Positions 1 to 6,774 of a stretch of DNA of 64,000 nucleotides are shown one piece after another. The notes below the pieces were generated by a model. It ran no database searches. It was given only the letters and a program-made list of their open reading frames with translations, and was not told the origin of the DNA. The stretch comes from Fibrivirga algicola (GTDB lineage: Bacteria > Bacteroidota > Bacteroidia > Cytophagales > Spirosomataceae). The number at the start of each line of letters is the position of its first letter. The first letter of the stretch is position 1. The stretch covers positions 650,013-714,012 of the forward strand of contig NZ_WAEL01000003.1 in NCBI RefSeq assembly GCF_011742925.1, read 5' to 3'. The translations under genes and the position numbers were made by a program.

Positions 1-543
1 AATTAGCGGCTGGTTGTTGCCATTATACGAGCTGAGGCCCCGAATGTAGAAGTTGGCTCCATCGGCACCGGGCCGCCCTGATGGCTGCTGCGAGAAGAAA
101 CCCGGCAGGCGACCGGCCAACGTGTTCTGCAAACTGGCGGCGGGGTTCTGGCGAATATCGGTGCCGCTCACCGAACTGATAGCGCCGGTCAGAGTCAGCT
201 TTTTCTGCTGGCCGTAGCCAACCACAACGACTTCGTTCAGGCTGTTCTCATCGGCGTCGAGCGTCACGTTCACGTTGCTGCGGCCACCCAGTACTACTTC
301 CTGCAATTTAAAACCGATCGAACTGAACACCAGCGTGTTGCTCTGGCCGCGCAGGGTCAGTTTGAACTGCCCGTTGGCATCGGTCGTGGTGCCGTTGGTT
401 GGTGCACCTTTTTCGACTACCGTTACGCCGGGCAGCGCCTCTTTAGCATCGGAGACCACCCCGCTGACCACCCGCCCCTGGGCGTACACGGCCTGGCTGG
501 TGAGCAGCGTCAGGAGTGAGAAAATAAATAGTAATTGTTTCAT
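1..543 (-). CDS. SusC-like TonB-dependent receptor, N-terminal part (runs off the window)
   Basis: The reading frame opens at an ATG at 543 and stays open to the window edge, so only about 181 residues are present. A signal peptide (MKQLLFIFSLLTLLTSQAVYAQ) is followed by a carboxypeptidase-regulatory-like domain (about residues 25-100) and the start of the plug, with the characteristic VVVGYGQQKK box and then a GxLPGF-type segment near 140. SusC proteins import oligosaccharides across the outer membrane together with a SusD lipoprotein. It starts 49 bp after the SusD gene to its right and is probably in the same transcript. Its own SusD partner would lie outside the window. The family call is firm; the substrate is unknown. 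Confidence 0.9.
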   Translation of the reverse strand, partial: MKQLLFIFSLLTLLTSQAVYAQGRVVSGVVSDAKEALPGVTVVEKGAPTNGTTTDANGQFKLTLRGQSNTLVFSSIGFKLQEVVLGGRSNVNVTLDADENSLNEVVVVGYGQQKKLTLTGAISSVSGTDIRQNPAASLQNTLAGRLPGFFSQQPSGRPGADGANFYIRGLSSYNGNNQPLI

Positions 544-591
544 AGCTTCAGAAGGAAACAAAGTGAAAGGGAGTGAAACGGAGGGCTGTGC

Positions 592-2286
592 TTACCAGCC
601 CTCGTTTTGTACCAGGTTGAGGTTCTTCGTCGTTTCGTCGTACGGTAACGGCATGTAATACAGTCGCTTCGAGAAGATCGACGTACCAATCTGCACTTTG
701 CTGAAGGTCAGCGTACCGTCGGCGTTACGCACGATCTTCTGGCCATACAGCGGGGTATTCAGGACAGCCTCGGCAATTTTCCAGCGGCGCACATCCCAGA
801 AGCGGTGCTCTTCAAAGGCCAGTTCAACCCGGCGCTCGTTCTGAATCAGCGTACGCAGATCAGCCTGGTTGATGCTCGCCGGAATACCATAGCGCGCCGT
901 AGTACCAGCTTTTATGCCCGCCCGTTTCCGGATCTCGATCACCTGCTTCACGGCATCTTCCGTGCGGCCCACTTCATTCAGGGCTTCGGCGTAGTTCAGC
1001 AGCGTTTCGGCGTAACGGAACAACGGGAAGTTGTGGCTCTGGTTGGTGTAGGTCGTGTTGTTCGAGAAATCGGCCATGAACTTGCGCAGGTAATAGCCTG
1101 TGCGGGTCTGCACAATGTTGCCACCTGGCCGGTCACGGCCACCGTCAAACGTTTCCACATTCCGCTGGAGCCACCGCTGTCCGTTTACAAAGACCGTAAC
1201 GGCCAAACGCGGGTCGCGGGCGGCATACGGATTTTGCGGGTTATAACCCGAAGCGGGGTCGGTAATGGGCAGGCCGGTATCAGTCGTGAAGGCCTCCACA
1301 AAGTTCTGCGTGGGGCTGGTTAATCCTTGGCTGGCGGCGGGCGTTCCGTAGCCAACCGGTGCGTTCAGGGCCTCGATCGTGGTGCTGTTGCCCGACTGCT
1401 TGGCCAGAATGATCTCGGTGTTTTTCTTCACTACAAACACGTTGTTGTATACCGGTTGCAGCGCGTAGTAGTTCAGGGCGATCAACTCAGCGGCGGCGTC
1501 AACCGCTTTCTGCCAGCGGGTGGCATCGTAGGTTGGGTAGCCGGTCAACGCCTTTTTCGTGGCGTCGGTGCTTACCCCTCCCCCGTTGAAGAGCGGACTG
1601 GCGGCATATAGCATCGTCCGGCCTTTCAGGGCAATGGCCGCGCCACGTGGCACCCGGCCCCATTCGTTGTCCGAAACGGGTTCTTTCCGCAGGTCCGCCT
1701 TCACGGCGTCGCACTCGGCCACGATGTAGTTCACGGTTTCTTCGAAGGTGTTGCGGGGCAGCGACAGGTCATCGTTGAGCGTGAAAATCTTATCGCCGAT
1801 GAGGGGCACACCGCCATAGCGTTTCAGCAGCTCGAAGTACAGATACGCGCGGATAAACCGGGCCTCTGCTTTCCAGGTGACGATACTGGCGGCCGTAGCC
1901 GGCACGCGGTCAATGTTGGCCAGGAAGATGTTGACCCGACGAATACCGGCATAGCTGTTACCCCAATACGGGTCAGGGTTGTTCACCGCGCTGATAAACC
2001 CGTTGGTGTAGTACTCCACCGTCCGGGCGGTACGCGATGGAACGGCATCACCTGCGCCCGCATCCAGAAAATCACCGTTACCGGTACCGATCCGGTTAAA
2101 GCCGCCGGGAATGTAGTTGTAGATATCATTCAGAAAAAAGACCGCCAGCGTGGCGTTCCGGTCTTTTTCGTCCCAAACCAAGTCTTCCTTAATCCAGTCG
2201 CGCGGTTCGGTTTCTACACGCTCGCAGGCAGTGCCGATCATGGACAGCGCCACGATCAATAGGCTGAAATATAGTTTCTTACACAT
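592..2286 (-). CDS. SusD/RagB-like glycan-binding outer-membrane lipoprotein
   Basis: I chose the ATG at 2286; the open frame extends to a TTG at 2298, but MCKKLYFSLLIVALSMIGTA followed by Cys is a clean lipoprotein signal from the ATG. The protein is about 564 residues, normal for SusD. It has the helical TPR-like SusD fold signature: FIRAYLYFELLKRYGGVPL near residue 145, RDPRLAVTVFVNG in the middle, FPLFRYAETLLNYAEALNEVG and ELAFEEHRFWDVRRW in the C-terminal third, and the common ending LVQNEGW. SusD proteins bind glycans at the cell surface and cap the SusC barrel. It lies 39 bp after the SusC-like gene at 2326-5361, its likely partner. Confidence 0.93.
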   Translation of the reverse strand: MCKKLYFSLLIVALSMIGTACERVETEPRDWIKEDLVWDEKDRNATLAVFFLNDIYNYIPGGFNRIGTGNGDFLDAGAGDAVPSRTARTVEYYTNGFISAVNNPDPYWGNSYAGIRRVNIFLANIDRVPATAASIVTWKAEARFIRAYLYFELLKRYGGVPLIGDKIFTLNDDLSLPRNTFEETVNYIVAECDAVKADLRKEPVSDNEWGRVPRGAAIALKGRTMLYAASPLFNGGGVSTDATKKALTGYPTYDATRWQKAVDAAAELIALNYYALQPVYNNVFVVKKNTEIILAKQSGNSTTIEALNAPVGYGTPAASQGLTSPTQNFVEAFTTDTGLPITDPASGYNPQNPYAARDPRLAVTVFVNGQRWLQRNVETFDGGRDRPGGNIVQTRTGYYLRKFMADFSNNTTYTNQSHNFPLFRYAETLLNYAEALNEVGRTEDAVKQVIEIRKRAGIKAGTTARYGIPASINQADLRTLIQNERRVELAFEEHRFWDVRRWKIAEAVLNTPLYGQKIVRNADGTLTFSKVQIGTSIFSKRLYYMPLPYDETTKNLNLVQNEGW

Positions 2287-2325
2287 GGTATACGACAAGT
2301 TTGTTCGGTTCGCCGGAGCGTCAAC

Positions 2326-5300
2326 CTAGAGTTTCAGGTTAAGACCGACGTTGAATAATCGCTGCACGGGATACACGCTCAGGTAGCTCTCCGGATCGAT
2401 CCGCTGATCTTTGTTGGCGGTCAGCAGGTTGGTTCCGTTGGCAAATACCCGCACAGACTGTACCCGAATGCGGCTCAGCAGGCGGGCCGGAATGGTGTAG
2501 CCTACCTCCACGTTTTTCAGCCGGATGTAATCGCCCGAGCGCATCCAGTATGACGATGTGGCCTGGTTGTTTACGTTCGTACCGATCCAGAGCCGTGGGT
2601 ACGTTGCACCGGTATTGGTTGGTGTCCAGCGGTCGAGGTGCTGCTCGTAAGCCTGCCCGAATCCGTTGTTCTGGAAGGCCCAGACCGATGGCCCCTGCAT
2701 GTAGATCATACGGTTGACTACGCCCTGTGCCAGCACCGATACGTCGAAGCCTTTCCAGCGGAACCCAAGGCTGGCGCCAAAGGGAATCGCTGGTTTGGTG
2801 TTGCCAATCGGGGCCTGGTCGAGTTGGTCGATCACCCCATCGTTATTCAGGTCTTTGTACTTGATATCGCCCGGCTGCGGCGTGTAACCCACCACCGTAG
2901 CGCTGTTCCTGATCTCTTCGGCCGTCTGGAACAGGCCATCAGCGATGTAGCCAAACGTCTGCCCAACGCGCTGACCGGTGCGCTGCATCCAGTCGTAGGG
3001 CCGGAACACCTCATCCATAAACAGCACTTTCGAGTTTTGGAAGCCGGCGTTCACCGTGGCGTAGTAACTCAGGCCTTTTACTTCCTGCTGTAAGCTCAGT
3101 TGCAGGTCGACCCCCGAGTAGCGGTTCTGGCCGATGTTCTCGTCCGGGTACGTATTGCCCAGCAATGAGGTGCTCCGGCCGCGCTGCATCAGCAGGTCGT
3201 AGAACTTCATGTTGTAATACTCGACCGTAAAGCCCAGGTGATTGTTGAATACCGCGCCTTGCAGACCCAGATTCAGCTTGTTGGCTTTCTCCCAGGTGAT
3301 GTTGTAGTTGGCAATTGGCTGTTCGGTGATCGAGGTGTTGGCCCCCGCCCCGGTGCCGAATACCGCACTTGGGCTGTCGAAATACCGCTGGATGTAGGTA
3401 AAGTAACCGGGATTATCCAGACCGGTTTTGCCATACGAACCATATAGCTTCAAGAACGACAGCCAGTTGTATGATTTCAGGAAATCCTCCTGGTTGATGT
3501 TCCAGGCCGCGCCCACCGCCGGGAAGAAGCCTACTTTGGTACGGCCACCATCAGGGTAACGATTTGAGCCGTTCAAGCCAAACGACGCTTCAAGCACGTA
3601 TTTCTGTTTGTAGTTATACGACGCCCGGCCCGACGTACCGGTGATGGTATACGGCAGGTCTGAGCCCGTTACCGAGTTCTGCCGGTTGGCCAGCAGCAGG
3701 GCATTGAAACCGTGTACACCCACCGTGCGGTCGTAGCCCAGCGTGAACTCTAAATAATCGGAACGGCCCTGGTATTCGATGCCATTCGAGTTGGCCTGGT
3801 CACCATTGTTGCCAAACTGCTGGTAGGTCTCTACGCCCGTCGGCGAAATATTGCGCTGGAAAACAGCAAAGGCCTTACCCCGGTTGATGTTCTCCGACAG
3901 CGTGGCGTAGTACGACCCCATGGCACGTACCCAGAGGCCCGGCGTCAGTTCGTCAAGCGTGCGTTTCAGGTAGAAATCGGCAAGCATGTCGCGCTTGAAG
4001 TTCTGCTGATAGCCCGAGCCGATCGTCTGCGCCCAGATGTTGGTCTGGTACTGCTGGCTACCGCCATATGAGCCATTCGGGTTGTAGACCGGATAGGCGT
4101 TGTTGGGGGTCAGCAGTACGTTATTTAGAATAGAGACTGTTCCGAAACCGGCATCGTTGCCGTTCAGAATGCGACCCAGCAGGTAAATCCCCGCCGACAA
4201 TTTTGAATTCAACTGCAAATCGACGTTCGACCGGACGGTGAATGCCTTGAAGTTATTGTTGGTGTTATACTTATTGGCATCACTTTCGCGTAGCAACCCC
4301 GTCTGGTTGATGTGATCGAGCGAGACAAAGTATTTCGAGAAGTTATTGCCCCCGCTTGCGCTGAAGGTGTAGCGGTCGAACCGCGACGAGGGCTTAGTCA
4401 CCTGGTCGCGCCAGTTCACGTTGGGGTAGCGGAATGGGTCGGAGCCGGTATCGTAAGCCTGAATAGCCGCATCGGAATAGACCGGAGCCAGGCCATCATT
4501 TTGCAGGGCTTCGTTGTATAACCGCGCGTACTGACCGGCCTGCAATGGATTGGGGAAACGAAGCGGCTGCTGAACCGCCGTTTGTGCTGTAAATGAGATG
4601 CGCTGACGCAACGGCGAGCCTTTCCGGGTGGTGATCACCAAGGCTCCGTTCGAGCCGCGTACGCCCAGCATTGCCGTAGACACCGCGTCTTTCAGGACCG
4701 TGATCGACTCAATTTCTTCCAGATCGAATACGGTAAGCTGACGGGGAATACCATCAATAATTACCAGCGGGTTCTGGTTACGGAGCGACACGGCCGTACC
4801 ATCACTACCCGGCTGCCCAAGGGTCTGGTTGGTCGACAAGCCTGCAATACGGCCCGACAATGCGCTGAGTACTGAAGTGACCGGCATTTTTTGCAGGTCA
4901 CTATTGTACACGGCCTGCGTCGATGCAGAGGTCAGATCGCCACGGGTAGCCGTGTTGAAGAGCAACCGCACGGGCTTCAGGCGGGCTACGGCGGGGTTCT
5001 TTGTGCTAAGTACAATAACCGGCGCCATTTCGGTACCCACCAGGTACGTGCTAACGATAGAACCAAACGCCGACAGTTCGATGATATCGCCCTTCGTAGC
5101 AGCCAGATCAATTGGCGTTAGCCCATCCGACGTGACTGACTGTCCACTTGTCCGGTTTGCTAAGGTAACGCCCGCCAGTGGCTCTTCGTTTTCGTCGATC
5201 AGGACTGGCCTGAAGGTAGCTGGCACCACCGTGGCTGTCTGATCCCCCTTCTGCTGCGCCTTTGCCGGGTGCGGCCCGGCGTACAGCAGCACGGTGCCAA

Positions 5301-5361
5301 CGACAGCCAGCAGCCAGTGAGGGAGGTACGAAATTCTGTGCTTGAGTAATGGATCGCCCAT
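2326..5361 (-). CDS. SusC-like TonB-dependent outer-membrane receptor
   Basis: This 1011-residue protein has an N-terminal signal segment (LLAVVGTVLLYAGPHPAKAQ), a weakly conserved regulatory-like domain (about 45-125), a plug with NPLVIIDGIPRQLTVFDLEEI and VLKDAVSTAMLGVRGSNGAL (about 195-245), then a long TonB barrel ending in an aromatic/leucine strand (LFNVGLNLKL). It imports ligand bound by the neighbouring SusD using TonB energy. It is the first gene of the leftward SusC-SusD-SusC run and has about 445 bp of free upstream DNA with promoter-like and operator-like elements. It is on the short side for SusC, and its N-terminal domain departs from the usual VxGxVxD form. The family is certain; the substrate is not. 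Confidence 0.93.
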   Translation of the reverse strand: MGDPLLKHRISYLPHWLLAVVGTVLLYAGPHPAKAQQKGDQTATVVPATFRPVLIDENEEPLAGVTLANRTSGQSVTSDGLTPIDLAATKGDIIELSAFGSIVSTYLVGTEMAPVIVLSTKNPAVARLKPVRLLFNTATRGDLTSASTQAVYNSDLQKMPVTSVLSALSGRIAGLSTNQTLGQPGSDGTAVSLRNQNPLVIIDGIPRQLTVFDLEEIESITVLKDAVSTAMLGVRGSNGALVITTRKGSPLRQRISFTAQTAVQQPLRFPNPLQAGQYARLYNEALQNDGLAPVYSDAAIQAYDTGSDPFRYPNVNWRDQVTKPSSRFDRYTFSASGGNNFSKYFVSLDHINQTGLLRESDANKYNTNNNFKAFTVRSNVDLQLNSKLSAGIYLLGRILNGNDAGFGTVSILNNVLLTPNNAYPVYNPNGSYGGSQQYQTNIWAQTIGSGYQQNFKRDMLADFYLKRTLDELTPGLWVRAMGSYYATLSENINRGKAFAVFQRNISPTGVETYQQFGNNGDQANSNGIEYQGRSDYLEFTLGYDRTVGVHGFNALLLANRQNSVTGSDLPYTITGTSGRASYNYKQKYVLEASFGLNGSNRYPDGGRTKVGFFPAVGAAWNINQEDFLKSYNWLSFLKLYGSYGKTGLDNPGYFTYIQRYFDSPSAVFGTGAGANTSITEQPIANYNITWEKANKLNLGLQGAVFNNHLGFTVEYYNMKFYDLLMQRGRSTSLLGNTYPDENIGQNRYSGVDLQLSLQQEVKGLSYYATVNAGFQNSKVLFMDEVFRPYDWMQRTGQRVGQTFGYIADGLFQTAEEIRNSATVVGYTPQPGDIKYKDLNNDGVIDQLDQAPIGNTKPAIPFGASLGFRWKGFDVSVLAQGVVNRMIYMQGPSVWAFQNNGFGQAYEQHLDRWTPTNTGATYPRLWIGTNVNNQATSSYWMRSGDYIRLKNVEVGYTIPARLLSRIRVQSVRVFANGTNLLTANKDQRIDPESYLSVYPVQRLFNVGLNLKL

Positions 5362-5504
5362 ATAGTCTGAGGAATTGTAAAAGGTGCTTGTAATCCGATT
5401 TATGGTACAGAAACAGGGTTGTTATCCAGCCCGATTGTCGCGATTATAGCGGTGACTCATGTACTAATTATCGCATTTTGGTTAAATGAATTAACCGAAT
5501 AATG

Positions 5505-5512
5505 CAAATCTA
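5505..5512 (-). promoter_or_regulatory. Candidate -7 element (TAGATTTG) for the SusC-SusD operon
   Basis: On the minus strand this reads TAGATTTG, matching the Bacteroidota -7 consensus TAnnTTTG. It sits about 145 bp before the SusC start. I see no good TTG-type -33 element at normal spacing, which fits a promoter that needs an activator; two G-rich boxes lie just upstream. Confidence 0.35.
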
Positions 5513-5533
5513 GGCACCTAACGCCTAATCATT

Positions 5534-5567
5534 GGGGGGCTATTTGGCCAAAAAAAGGGGGGTATTT
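5534..5567 (-). promoter_or_regulatory. Two G-rich direct repeats upstream of the SusC promoter
   Basis: GGGGGGCTATTT (5534-5545) and GGGGGGTATTT (5557-5567) are direct repeats whose TATTT parts are 22 bp apart, about two helical turns. On the minus strand they lie directly upstream of the candidate -7 element. AraC-type domains, including those of hybrid two-component regulators, commonly bind such direct repeats. A related box, GGGGGTATAAA, lies at 5706-5716, and others lie next to the regulator gene at 9686-9718. The role is inferred. Confidence 0.4.
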
Positions 5568-5720
5568 CGGCTTAAAAAGAATTATACAAACCGATTGATA
5601 TTTACCGAGCCTATTTTAACCTGCTGGCTGTAAGTGGTTTACTGACACACCCAATTTATGCCCGGTTGTGACGCTGCTTGACGAACACGCCCTACACGTC
5701 CGAAAGGGGGTATAAACGCA

Positions 5721-5753
5721 AACAGCCAGCACCCCGACGGAGTACTGGCTGTT
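5721..5753 (-). terminator. Hairpin after the DUF1080 gene
   Basis: AACAGCCAG and CTGGCTGTT form a perfect 9-bp stem with a 15-nt loop, 54 bp past the stop of the leftward gene at 5807-6649. A T-rich tail follows on the minus strand. The rest of the gap 5362-5806 holds only the promoter and operator candidates listed separately. Confidence 0.5.
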
Positions 5754-5806
5754 AATTGTAGGGGTGGAGCTTGCTTTCGCGTTATGCTGCTTCGCGGAAC
5801 AACGTA

Positions 5807-6649
5807 CTACTTGCGGACTTTCAATTGCTTCAGCACGGATGCCAGTTGCTTCGGCTTATTCATGTATGGCGCCAGATTATAGAGCGACACTTTACGGAAT
5901 TCGACCGGGTGGCTTTCGCTTTGCAAGGCGATGTAGCCTTCTTTCAGGGGCTTGCCATCAATCTTCACGGCGGGGTCGGCATGGCTAACGTTGCCACCAC
6001 CAATCTGCGGTTTAGTATAGCTCAGCACCGTGTCGCCATCCATGATATGCTGTACCAGCGAATCGCCCAGCACCAGCATTTCGGCACGTACCCACTGCTC
6101 GCCCGCGTAGGTTTTTGACTTCGAATCGATGCAGTGCGGAGTGAATAGTTTTCCATCGAGTACCACGTTGGTACCGGGTGTGCACAGATTGGCCGTATGC
6201 CGCTCATGCTGCCCGTCGCCCCCCAAGAACTGCGTTTCCAGCGAGATTGGGAAGTCTTGTTTTACGCTCATGGTTTTGGGATCCTGTGAGTGCAGCATCG
6301 CCCCACTGTTGCGAATGGCCCAACCAGGACCACCCGCCACCTGCTTGCCCACAAACCGGTATTCGACTACAAGCAGATAGGCCGAAAACGGCTTGTTGTA
6401 GAAGATATGGCCATACTGCTCGTCGAACTTCTGGTACTGATCGTAGTTCACCGCCATGTTGCCGTTCACAACGCGGAAGGTATTACCGTAGTTGTCGTTG
6501 AGCGGATGGCCAGTGATTTTCACACTCCAGTTGCTGAGATCTTTTCCGTTGAACAACTGTACCCAGTCTTTTTCCCTGACCTTCTGCCCCAGGCATAAGC
6601 TGGTCATGAAAAGAAAACTACAGGTTAACGTTAATTGAAATTGGCGCAT
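5807..6649 (-). CDS. Secreted DUF1080 protein (3-keto-disaccharide hydrolase family)
   Basis: The protein has 280 residues and begins with an export signal (MRQFQLTLTCSFLFMTSLCLG). It is essentially one DUF1080 concanavalin-like domain: VQLFNGKDLSNW near residue 30, GPGWAIRNSGAMLHSQDP near 108, and the closing strand GYIALQSESHPVEFRKV near 240. Family members cleave oxidised (3-keto) glycosides or bind sugars in the periplasm. It is flanked by a PQQ-type sugar dehydrogenase gene and a SusC/D operon, consistent with handling oxidised sugars. A start at the ATG at 6649 fits the signal peptide. The family is clear; the enzymatic activity is inferred. Confidence 0.85.
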   Translation of the reverse strand: MRQFQLTLTCSFLFMTSLCLGQKVREKDWVQLFNGKDLSNWSVKITGHPLNDNYGNTFRVVNGNMAVNYDQYQKFDEQYGHIFYNKPFSAYLLVVEYRFVGKQVAGGPGWAIRNSGAMLHSQDPKTMSVKQDFPISLETQFLGGDGQHERHTANLCTPGTNVVLDGKLFTPHCIDSKSKTYAGEQWVRAEMLVLGDSLVQHIMDGDTVLSYTKPQIGGGNVSHADPAVKIDGKPLKEGYIALQSESHPVEFRKVSLYNLAPYMNKPKQLASVLKQLKVRK

Positions 6650-6685
6650 AGTGGTTGGGAGAAATTGAGGGAGGTAACAGTTTGT

Positions 6686-6773
6686 GATTTGAGGTTTGTA
6701 GTTGCTTCGCGCTAAATGCCTTTCAACAGGCTCAGGATGACAACCACAAACCTCAACCTACAAACCTCAAATC
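6686..6773 (-). repeat. Imperfect palindrome of TTTGAGGTTTGTAG type, probable terminator
   Basis: GATTTGAGGTTTGTAG (6686-6701) and its exact reverse complement (6758-6773) form a 16-bp stem that starts 2 nt past the stop codon of the dehydrogenase gene. The loop contains a CATCCTGAGCCTGTTGAAAG word, of a kind I recall as common in intergenic repeats of Bacteroidota. Similar GTTTGTGG-type repeats lie at 35265-35345 and near 56600. It probably ends the dehydrogenase transcript and belongs to a dispersed repeat family. Confidence 0.6.
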
Positions 6774-6774
6774 C

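Noticed and set aside
6686..6773. Inverted repeat taken as an insertion-sequence end
   Set aside because: There is no transposase and no target duplication; its place just past a stop codon fits a terminator.
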